Of a stretch of 64,000 nt of DNA, positions 27,418 through 38,400 are shown in pieces (positions within the stretch are counted from its first letter, which is position 1; each line of letters begins with the position of its first letter). Origin of the DNA: Callaeas wilsoni (taxonomy: Eukaryota; Chordata; Aves; Passeriformes; Callaeidae). Location of the stretch: NCBI GenBank assembly GCA_013398955.1, contig VWPU01008378.1, forward strand, positions 62,001 through 126,000, written 5' to 3'. Made by a program: the position numbers and the translations under genes. The notes under the pieces were generated by a model. The model saw only the letters and a program-made list of their open reading frames with translations, was not told the DNA's origin and did not search any database.

Positions 27418-28475
27418 GCAGAGCACTCCACCCAACACAGACTCAGGCTGGTCACACATTGTCCATGTCCTGAGGAAACAGTGCTACAGCCCCAAACAGC
27501 CAAGCACTCCACTCAACACAGACTCAGGCTGGTCACACCTTGTCCATGTCCTGCGGAAACAGTGCTCCACCCCCAAACAGCCGGGCACTCCACCCAACAC
27601 AGACTCAGGCGGGTCACACCGTGTCCATGTCCTGAGGAAACAGTGCTACAGCCCCGAACAGCAGAGCACACCACCCAACGCAGACTCAGGCTGGTCACAC
27701 ATTGTCCATGTCCTGAGGAAACAGTGCTACACCCCCAAACAGCCGAGCACTCCACTCAACACAGACTCAGGCTGGTCACACCTTGTCCATGACCTGAGGA
27801 AACAGTGCTACAGCCCCGAACAGCAGAGCACACCACCCAACGCAGACTCAGGCTGGTCACACATTGTCCATGTCCTGAGGAAACAGTGCTACACCCCCAA
27901 ACAGCCAAGCACTCCACTCAACACAGACTCAGGCTGGTCACACCTTGTCCATGACCTGAGGAAACAATCCTACACCCCCAAACAGCCGAGCACTCCACCC
28001 AACACAGACTCAGGCTGGTCACACCTTGTCCATGACCTGAGGAAACAGTGCTACAGCCCCGAACAGCAGAGCACACCACCCAACGCAGACTCAGGCTGGT
28101 CACACATTGTCCATGTCCTGAGGAAACAGTGCTACACCCCCAAACAGCCAAGCACTCCACCCAACACAGACTCAGGCTGGTCACACCTTGTCCATGACCT
28201 GAGGAAACAGTGCTACAGCCCCGAACAGCAGAGCACACCACCCAACGCAGACTCAGGCTGGTCACACATTGTCCATGTCCTGAGGAAACAGTGCTACACC
28301 CCCAAACAGCCAAGCACTCCACCCAACGCAGACTCAGGCTGGTCACACCTTGTCCATGTCCTGAGGAAACAGTGCTACAGCCCCAAACAGCCATGCACTC
28401 CACCCAATGCAGACTCAGGCTGGTGACACCTTGTCCATGTCCTGGGGAAACAATGCTCCACCCCCAAAGAGCCAC
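27418..28475. repeat. 81-bp minisatellite, 13 copies, with higher-order pattern
   Basis: The anchor GACTCAGG occurs at 27440, 27521, 27602, 27683, 27764, 27845, 27926, 28007, 28088, 28169, 28250, 28331 and 28412, always exactly 81 bp apart, so there are 13 units with no net length change. Two variants alternate over much of the array. One has CACATTGTCCATGTCC followed by ACACCCCCAAACAGCC; the other has CACCTTGTCCATGACC followed by ACAGCCCCGAACAGCA. Together they form a 162-bp higher-order unit. Because 81 is divisible by three, both strands keep long open frames with 27-residue repeats. The minus frame spanning 27312-28628 is broken by three TGA codons (27918, 27756 and 27513) at the same repeat position, which argues for non-coding DNA. 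The outermost copies are the most divergent. Confidence 0.96.
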
Positions 28476-31391
28476 GCTGGGCTCTCTGCCCTCGCTGCAC
28501 CCCCAAAAACAGGGACAGCACAGAGCTGGGGCGCTGGCAGAGGGACACGGCCACCCCAGGACGGTGTCACCTCCACCTCTCCGGGGACACCTCACACCTG
28601 GGGTGTAACACAGCAGGGTAAAAGTCACAAAGCCAGCAGCAAGGGCAACCTTTGGGTTCCTACTGCTTTAAGCAAAAGGCTCCCCCATCCTCCTCCACCT
28701 CCAAAAATACCGCGAAAAGACAGACTGCTCCTGCAGCTCGCCACATCTGAAAATCATTTCTATTTCATGGAGGGGGGAGAAATAAGCAATAAAATAAATC
28801 CAGTCTGATTATTTTGAAAAGGACAAAACAGCAGAGGTGACAGAGGTGTAATTGTTAGTCAACCTTACAGCACTTTCCAGCAGAGCTATTTAACATTTGA
28901 TTCCACTGATAAGAAAAATAATAAACAAAGTTATTATGAAAGCTCTCTATCTGTCAGCCAAAAGTCCAGTGAATCATTTATGAATGTGTACCTAGAGCTT
29001 CTTTCCCTTCTATTCTCTTTTCCCATCAGAACCTGAAGCTAGTTACTTTTTTTTAAAGTGTTGTTTTTATTTCTTAAATCAACCTGAAAGGAATAATATA
29101 TTGCAATGAGCAAAAATACAAAATAAATGTTTGCAGTTCTGTAATTCCTCGAAATGTCAAATAAAAACATAAAAACGTATGCTCTGTAAGTTTTCAGCTG
29201 AACTTGGCATGACAGTCCATCTATTATTTAAAAGATGTTGAAGCTCAATTCATGAATTATTAAATTCTTGTTACATTTGGTTTTCAAGGGAAAAAATTAT
29301 TTCATTCAATAAAGGAAATTCAATTCGCTCTATAATACTTTCCTAAAAAACATGGAATTTAAAGTTACTCTGAAAAATGGAAGAAATAACTAGTCCAAGC
29401 TTCATAACATTACTGCCTCATTAAAGGGATGTTCTGAATATTCAAAATCCATCAAAAACTCTTCAGCATTCCCACAACCACTGCACAAACATCCCACGTG
29501 TGAAACAACCTGCAATGCAGGAGAGGGGCTGCCGAGAGCTCCTGAACCTCTCACTGATCCGAGCTGGGATCCTCCAGCCTGCTCCCTTCCCATATTTCTC
29601 ATGGCCGGCCTCAAACAACAGCTCACACCATGGGAAAGCGCAGGCAGGCCCAACCACCAGAGTTCCCTGTGGTCGTGGGGAAAATTTGGATTACGAGTCA
29701 CATCCAGGAGTGCTCAGAAGGCGTCTCAGAGGTGAAGAGCCACCCACCAGGGAGAGGCCAGGCTGTTCACCTGACGAAAAGTGAGTCTCTTGAGTTTAGA
29801 AGGGTATATCCCTCTTGTGAAAGGCATTCCTGGTGGCGATTACCTGGATAATTTCAGAAATCTCTTGCTAGCTCCCTCAGCCCACGCCTACTTCTGCAGG
29901 CAGCAGTCGATGGCCACTGTTCCAGGAGAGCTGGAACGGGAATTCCTGCATCCCTCCAGGACAGCAAACCAGGCTTCACCCACAAGGAACCTAATTATCC
30001 TTCAGTTCAGCCAACAGACCTCTGCTTTGGACCTTTGAAACTTCATTTGTACTGTCTTGCCAATCCAAGATTGGTTCTGCTCTAGAATGAGGACTTAATA
30101 GCTACAGGGATTCAAAAGAAACAGCTAACTGAGCTGATTTAATAAGAGACACAAAACAAACTCAATGGCACTACTTAGACTGCCTAATAAAGTTATTTCA
30201 CTGTACTCTGGGGGTTGGCTATTCAATTGGCTTCTAAAAATCCATGCTGATATTCCTCAAACGCCCTGAACAACAAACTGTCACAGGTGCAGTGGCTGCT
30301 CTGTGTGACAGGTATTTCAAAGACAGCTACTCAAGCATATAATCCCTCAGATAACACAAAGTAATAAAATTGTATTATGATGAAGCTGCCATAATCATCA
30401 ACCAAATTTACAATGCCTCACTGATCAGCTTATACAGATAAATTTTCCAACACCTACTGGGGTATTTTTCCCAGTAAGAAAATGAACTTTGGGTTTGTTT
30501 GCTGCATTTTTCAAAGAAATAGTTTAAGCCACCAGCATTTCAGGAACAAGCCAAAAGAAACATTGCTATTCAACAACAACAAATCCTCCTCTATAAAACA
30601 AGAGTGTTAAATGCAAGCCTGTAAAATATTCACTTGTTTAGCCGTGAGTAAATAAATTTTCAAAGTAGATTTTGACACGATGTCATCGTAAATGCAAACT
30701 AGCACTGAACTGTTGGAATTATTTTCTTAAAGTGTTTTATCTGTGTTGGCCTCCTGACATTTCTTCTGTGCTCAAGCCCTAAACATGACTCATTTCCACA
30801 GCCAGGCACAAGGATGTCAGGCAAACCTCCTCCATGTCTGGATGCTCTGTCAGAAGGGGTTCAGAGAGAAACTTCAAAGAGCTTTGCATTTTCTACCAAT
30901 TTCTTCACCTTAATAACACTCCTAAACAAAGAAATATTCACTCAGTCCCCCCAGTGCTGCACCCTGAGTGGGAGCAGGGAAGTCACTCTGAGCAGAGTGA
31001 ACTGCTGGGTGAAAGAACCTGGATCATTCCCAAGGAGCCAAGGATCCTTTAAATGTGAGAACAGCAGAGAAGAACTGGCTTATTATCTTCTCATTCAACA
31101 CCAGAGTTTGTGACCTGTGTCTGAACGTCTTGTTAACATCACCCAGCTCAATAACAGAGCTCCTGCAGGAGAAATCCGGCCTCCTGAATGCAGTCTAGGG
31201 ATGAACACGTCCAGTTTCCCAGAATACATCATTAACTGTCTAGAAAGGGACTTCTTGTTGGACTGTTATTCTTTTTATGATGATACATGATAACACTCTC
31301 AAAGAACAGTGATTTAGTCTTCTTTGTAAATAGAGTTATTGATTGCAGCTCCTTTAACAGTACTTATCCACCCTTGCTGCTCTCAGGCTCC
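28476..31391. other. Unique non-coding DNA between two minisatellites
   Basis: No gene recognised. A 133-codon plus-strand frame (28407-28808) starts inside the 81-bp array and is explained by it. AT-rich DNA at 28800-29400 and 30060-30760 lacks coding features. A 99-codon plus-strand frame at 30814-31113 has no recognisable domain. Confidence 0.6.
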
Positions 31392-32449
31392 ATAAAACAA
31401 GGAGCCATTGCTGCTTTTAGGTCTCCACCAAGATTTTATAAAACAAGGAGCCATTCCTGCTTTTAGGTCTTCACCAAGATTCTATAAAACAAGGAGCCAT
31501 CCCTGCTTTTAGGTCTTCACCAAGATTCTATAAAACAAGGAGCCATGCCTGCTTTTAGGTCTCCACCAAGATTCTATAACACAAGGAGCCATTCCTGCTT
31601 TTAGGTCTCCACCAAGATTCTATAAAACAAGGAGCCATCCCTGCTTTTAGGTCTTCACCAAGATTCTATAAAACAAGGAGCCATTCCTGCTTTTAGGTCT
31701 TCACCAAGATTCTATAAAACAAGGAGCCATTCCTGCTTTTAGGTCTTCACCAAGATTCTATAAAACAAGGAGCCATTCCTGCTTTTAGGTCTTCACCAAG
31801 ATTCTATAAAACAAGGAGCCATTCCTGCTTTTAGGTCTTCACCAAGATTCTATAAAACAAGGAGCCATTCCTGCTTTTAGGTCTTCACCAAGATTCTATA
31901 AAACAAGGAGCCATTCCTGCTTTTAGGTCTTCACCAAGATTCTATAAAACAAGGAGCCATTCCTGCTTTTAGGTCTTCACCAAGATTCTATAAAACAAGG
32001 AGCCATTCCTGCTTTTAGGTCTTCACCAAGATTCTATAAAACAAGGAGCCATTCCTGCTTTTAGGTCTTCACCAAGATTCTATAAAACAAGGAGCCATTC
32101 CTGCTTTTAGGTCTTCACCAAGATTCTATAAAACAAGGAGCCATTCCTGCTTTTAGGTCTTCACCAAGATTCTATAAAACAAGGAGCCATTCCTGCTTTT
32201 AGGTCTTCACCAAGATTCTATAAAACAAGGAGCCATTCCTGCTTTTAGGTCTTCACCAAGATTCTATAAAACAAGGAGCCATTCCTGCTTTTAGGTCTTC
32301 ACCAAGATTCTATAAAACAAGGAGCCATTCCTGCTTTTAGGTCTTCACCAAGATTCTATAACACAAGGAGCCATTGCTGCTTTTTGGTCTTCACCAAGAT
32401 TCTATAACACAAGGAGCCATTGCTGCTTTTTGGTCTTCACCAAGATTCC
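31392..32449. repeat. 46-bp minisatellite, 23 copies
   Basis: The unit begins ATAAAACAAGGAGCCATTCC and continues through CTTTTAGGTCTTCACC to AAGATTCT. Unit starts run from 31392 to 32404 in steps of 46 bp, giving 23 copies with no net length change. Copies 7 to 21 (31668-32357) look identical by eye. The first six copies and the last two carry substitutions, such as ATAACAC for ATAAAAC, CTCCACC for CTTCACC and TTGCTG for TTCCTG. Since 46 is not divisible by three, no frame stays in register and coding function is unlikely. Central homogeneity with divergent edges is typical of an expanding or recently homogenised tandem array. Confidence 0.97.
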
Positions 32450-35400
32450 TGGTACAGCCCAGCCTTCCAGCTCAGAACCAAACTGAGAAAGAAATAAAAC
32501 CACCCATTGAACACCAAGCACAGTTTTTTGTTCTTAGACATCCTGCAGTCCGGGTCTGTGTCCATGACCGAACACAGGATGTGCCTGGAGCAGGAGGGAT
32601 GACCTGTCCCTCTGCATGGCCCCATTGTCCCCTCTGCTGCCACCACCAGAGCAGGCAATTCCCATTTCCTTTGTAGGGACAGTGCAGACTCTGAATCAGT
32701 ATTATAACACTAATAGTATAATTATAACAGTATATTTGGCACAGCATCACCACCCAAATTGCTTGCAGAGCTCTCTGTGCTTTCTAGGGTAGCTTGGGAT
32801 GGATTTTTGCCCTTTAACTGAAGCATTTTGTCAGTTCTTGATTGAGAGTTCCATAAATCAAGGTTCACTGCATCTTTACTCCTCTCTGACTCAAACTACA
32901 CAGAAGTATTTTTGGTAGCTGTGAAGAGCATTGAAACACAAAAATAACTTCCAGTGAACCAGTACTGGCACAAGCAGGAAGGATATTTTAAATAATTGAA
33001 CCAAAGTAGCTGGTGCTGTTTGAAAGGTGAGATTTGTAAACTAACTGCATGTGTCCCCCCGTGGGACAGTTCCACCTGTCTGGAACTGAACTCCCAAAAT
33101 AAACAGAAAAAAATAAACAGAAAAGGGTATTTTCAATCAATATTATGTCGCAAAATTACCACGAAACTTCCCTACAAAACACTCCCACCTCAGTGTGTAT
33201 TAAAGAAATCCAACTTTTCCTCTGAGGTAAGTGGAGAGGGGAGCAGCCATCACATTCTCTGCCATTGATGAAGATGCAAAGTCAACCACTTCCAAGTTGG
33301 AAATGTCAGATTTGAGACTGGCTGTGCAACCTCAATTTGCCCCCTCGTGCCTGTGCATAATGATGTGGGCTTTAATTACCTGAACACGAACGTTTGTAAG
33401 GTCCTGCCTCACTCAGCACAGGGGCTGGAGGAGGAGTGAGGTCTGCAGGATCACAAACCAGGTAACAATAAAGCAGGAAAATGGATTATCTGCTTGTATC
33501 AAAGATGCTGCACAGCCTGAGAAGGGAATTAAAGGAGGAGCTCCAGCCTTTTTCACCTCCATTGCTCCCTCCACAATCATGAGACTCACACGACAGACAT
33601 TTCTCTGGTACCCCTGACAAAAAGCATGCATCTGCATTTCCCAAACTCCCCACAGCGACGTTTAATGCCAAGGTCAAGCTCTAACAAAGCCCCAAGCCTG
33701 GTGGTTATCCAGCTCCACCATTGGGAAATTATCAAATTTTAATATGGGTGACATTCTGGTTGACACTGTTGAAGATCTTACTCTCAGGCCAGTGTTTTCT
33801 GAGACCGGAGGAATTTTTCCAGTGATGCAAACTGTTTCCAAGATTTTTGCTCCTTGCTGTGCCTCGGACAACTGTCTCCAAGCCAGGCCTAAAGTGTCCA
33901 TTCAACCCACAGCACCAGGAGGTCTGGCTGGTCTGTAACCCATCCCAAAACTAACTGGTCTGGAATCCCAGCTCCAACCATTATCCACCTCTAGGACAGG
34001 CAAAATATTTTTTGGTTGAGATCTGAAATAAATTGGAAAATGATAAGTAAATTAGGCCATTTCATTTAAGCCACAGCAGGCTGGTTTTACAGTTAGGGCT
34101 GCAGTACAGAGGCTGATCTCCATGGCCCTGTCCTGCATCACTTCTGGGCTCCTGCAAAGGAGGCTGTGCTCTGAAATTTGCTACAATTTAAAACCATTTA
34201 ATATTTAAAACACTGCTTTTCCCCCCCACCATTTACAAAACAAAAAAAGGTGCTACTGTTCAGTTTTAATTCAAACTCCAAAAGGAGCAGCGTGAGAAAT
34301 GCTTTAAATTATCAAGCTTTCAGCACCTCTGCAGTATTTATGAATAAACAGAGAGAGTCCCTTAGCAGGGCACAGCTGGCACATGAACCTCGGCTGGAAA
34401 AAGTTTCTGGAAATTCTTCTGATTAAGGAAGAATCAGCACTTCTCTACCCTCTCCTGGCCAGAGACCAAACTCTCCCGTGTTGCTGCTTTCATCCCGGGC
34501 TTTGGAAGACAGGCAGCACTCAGCATCCATCCAGCAGGGAGTGAAATCCATCCTGCTGCAAGCCTGATGAAACTGGGAGCTCTGCCCTCACCTTCCTTCA
34601 GCTCCAAAATGGGCTGCAGCTTCAGAGTCATTTTTTTTCCCCCCTGTAGATCTTATAAAAGCCACAAATCCCTGGTTACTTTTGATTTACAATAGAGGCA
34701 AGGTCATCCTTATAATGAAAAAAAACAAGGCCTATATTTTCAGACACCAAGATACAATTTATCATAGAGATCAATGACACTTTTATTCTCTATAGAGATG
34801 AAGTATCCATTTTGCAGTAAAATTATCAGAGGGGTTTTCTCCTTTTTCTCTCTTTTAAAAGCCTCTTGCAGGTGCTGCAGCAGTTGAAAACCAACTTGTA
34901 ACAGAACATTTTAGCATTAGCATCCAGTTCTCCTGGCTGCCTTTCTAAAATAGATTTCGCTTTTCTTACATTAGTGGCAGGAAGAAAAGGGGATGGTGAA
35001 ATCTGTGAAATCAGACCTGTTTGGGTGGTGAAAGGTAATTCTAATGGTAGCCCCTGAGTCGAGAGGTACTGCTAAGCCCTTTCAATTAAGATAATTGCCC
35101 CTTCCCAACTTTCCCAATGTCCTCATGTCTGGGCAGTCACATCAGCCCATAGCCACAGTGGATAATCCACAGAGTTGTCCAGAATCACCTTTTTTTCCTA
35201 ATAGGACTTTTAGCTTTTGTTTAATTTGAAGTCCTATTTGTAACATGGTTTTTATCTCATCTCCAGCAGTGCTTCTGAGCATCCAGAAACCACCTGGGGC
35301 ATTTTCACGTGCTAGGACTGGCTAATTGTCACCAAACTGAGTTCATTTAGGAACCGAAGACACAGAAACGTTCTGTAGGTAGGGTGCACAGAAGTGTCTG

Positions 35401-38400
35401 TCTGTCCCAGGTGTGCTGATTGCCCTGTCCCAAACACCACCCACCAGGGACCCCTGGGACTGAGCTCTCCAGGCTGCTCCATCCTCTCCCAGCTCCTGGA
35501 CAAAACCCAGACACTCTCAGCACCAGTTCGGGCACTGCATTGTCAGCACCCCTGACACAGCCACAGCTGTGTGAAAACACCATTCCTTTCACTCTTGGCC
35601 ATCGTTTCAAACAGCCTGGCCCAGGCTCTGGAGGCTGTGACAAACAGGTGGCTGTGACAGCACACATTGGACCTGCACCACGGAGATGCACCAGCAGGAA
35701 CTCCCCAGCCCAAACCTTCCGAAAGGCAAAAATGTGCATTCCCACGCTGCCTGAGTTCCAGCCTTTGTCTCCTCTGCCCACTGCAACCCTGGCAAGATAA
35801 GCTTATTAAGAGGATTTATTTTTTAAAGTCACTCCTTTAAAGCACATGAAATTCCTGATTTTATTGATGGCTGCCAAGGATTACAACTTCATTCAGATGA
35901 ATTTCCCTTAAGCTCTATGCTTGCCCTAAGCTAATCACAATTTTCAGGAAAGGAAGGCATTTCAGACTTTTCCTGGTGTCCAGTTCCAGCGGAAATTATT
36001 TGCCACACACGTTCAATATTCTCACCTTACCTATAGTTCCCAAATTAACATTTTCTGTTTACTGATTTTAGAGCTGCTGAAGGTAAAGTAATTTTCTGCA
36101 CCCAGGTGTGTCTAGCCCTGCACTGCTGCTGCATCCATCTCCAACCAAATGGGGATGGGCTGCAGCACGTCTGGAGATCCTGACACAGGCAGGACACCGC
36201 TCGTTCGTGGGAATTGCCTCAATTTGATGATTTCCAGTTAATACGACTTGAAAGATTAAAGGGAATCTTTTTATTCTCTGCTTAGTCCTGTCAAATAACT
36301 GTAATTACTTCCGAAACAAAACCAAACAAAGACCACTGGACTTTTTAGTAACTTTTAAGGCCTTGCCCAACTACATTTTTCCAACCACCATGTCCAGGCA
36401 GCACGACAAGAACCGTGGGTTTGTGCTGATGGGCCATACTTGTCCTCAAGGTCCTACTTCACCTCTTCCAGGCACATCAAGTGGAATATTTGAGAGAAAA
36501 AAATTTCTTTTCTCATGTTTTTTTGGTCACTATCATTACATTTCATTCATTTTCACCCTGACTTGTAGGTCAGTGCCAGCACAGACCCTCTGGATGCATT
36601 TTTGTGGGGCATTTGGAGGAGAAAGGATGCTACAGGACAATAACAGAGATGTTTCAAATATCTTCAACCTGCCTGAAGCTTCCTTCACTGAGCTATTCCT
36701 TACAGGGATTTTTAGTGATATGATAATACAAAAATATTACTTTTCATCTGATATGCATTAAAAACAAACTCTTCTGATAAAACCTGTTTGGGGCCCTGAT
36801 TCAGCTCTGCTTTGTGTTCATTTGCTGCTGCAAGAAGAGAGTTCAAAATGAGCTCAGACCATCAAAACCACCTGCTTGCTCTATTTTGCAATCACTTCAC
36901 AATCAGCCTACAAGGTATTAAACGCCTGCAAAAGTGCACGACAATGGAGAAACAAGGAAACAGAGACACAGCAAAATCATCTCCTCGATCCAGCTGCGTC
37001 CTGAGCACCATCATTTTCCATCCACCAGCACTTGTGTAGGAATGAAAGGCTCAGCTCTTAGAAATAAAAAATATCAGTGGGTTTTTTCTGGCCTCATAGA
37101 TCATCAGAGGCATTTTAGGACAGTTGCTGCTCTTGGCTGAAGCACTGCCCAGATTGGAAGCACCAATCTCCCCAGAACACTCCAATCCCAGTGAGAGAAA
37201 AATACTGGAGCAACTCCTCTGCCACCAGCAAAACACTTCAGCTTTTTTATTTCATGACTTCAGCCAAACCAAAACCCAAAGCAGAAGCTACTTAATGATC
37301 CAAAGCCAGACTGAGATTGGACTCGTACATACAACCCATGGAATTATTCCAGATTCTGTTAGACAAAATGAAGAAGGCAACGGGGTTTCTGCAAATTTGG
37401 ATTAGGTAAGGGAATCAAATCGAACAATTTTAAGGAGGAGAATGAGGAAAAACAAAACAATTTAAAAGCTGTATATTTAAAATAATAACTGATTTTTTAG
37501 GGGGGTTTGATTATCATTTTTGCCTGTACTGGGAGACACTGGGTTCAGCCTCCACTCCACAGATTTGCCAGTTCATCCTTCCCTCCTCTCAGCCCAGCAC
37601 CAGGAGCTGGACCAGACACCCCTAACACAGCAGAGAGCAGATTTTCCTCACCAGCTGGGTTTTGCAGTTGTAGGTGAAGGCTCTGCAGTGATTTAAAGGC
37701 AAATGGAAAAGCCAAGTCTCTACACTCAGTATAAACTTTATCATCTGCCTATCAGGCTGCTAAAAAACTGCTTTAAAACAAATTCACACGGGAGAGACAT
37801 TATTACACAGCCCAGCAGAAAAGGGTTGGGTTGTTTATATGGGTTTTATTTTTTAAAACTATAAATAAACCACTTTTCCTTTTTCCTGTTTATCTTCACC
37901 AAACCTCTTATTGTTTATGTATTTCAGCAGCAGCCACCCACAAGAGGGGCAGCCTGTGAGATACAAGATCTCCTTGCCCAGCACATGCCAGAACAAAGCA
38001 TCCCTGTGTTTCAGTGCTCAAAACCAGCATTAAATTTATCAGAGGTAGCAGCAGATGGGAGATCATCACAGAAAGAATACTTTTTAATTAACAAAACATA
38101 TGTGCTGATGCAGTGCAGCACAGTTGTGAGGTTTTTGTGCAACTCAGAAAAAGTTTCTGTACAAAGGTGACTAATTTTGGTCACGTCTCACAGTAAAACA
38201 CTTGTTAAATATTATACCTAAAGCTAATCTCAAACCGTGCACCCTGAAGAATACTGGGTGGAATAGAAGGCTGCGTCTTGTCCACAAACCTGCAATGTCT
38301 GCCTTTAGATACAACCAAGAGCAAAGCTGGAAAATGGAGTTTAAAAACCTATTGGAAGAAAAAAGACCCCCAAACAAGGAAATAAACCTGAGCAAAACCG

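Noticed and set aside
27918..28628. 236-codon minus-strand open frame with 27-residue repeats
   Set aside because: It is explained by an 81-bp tandem array whose period is divisible by three. It begins with GTG, both strands are open, and sister units carry in-frame TGA.
27418..32449. CRISPR-like arrays
   Set aside because: Units are contiguous tandem repeats without unique spacers, and the sequence is vertebrate.
37527..37570. Weak MIR-like segment (GGGAGACACTGGGTTCAGCC)
   Set aside because: Only a short degraded similarity to a tRNA-derived SINE head, with no supporting flanking blocks.
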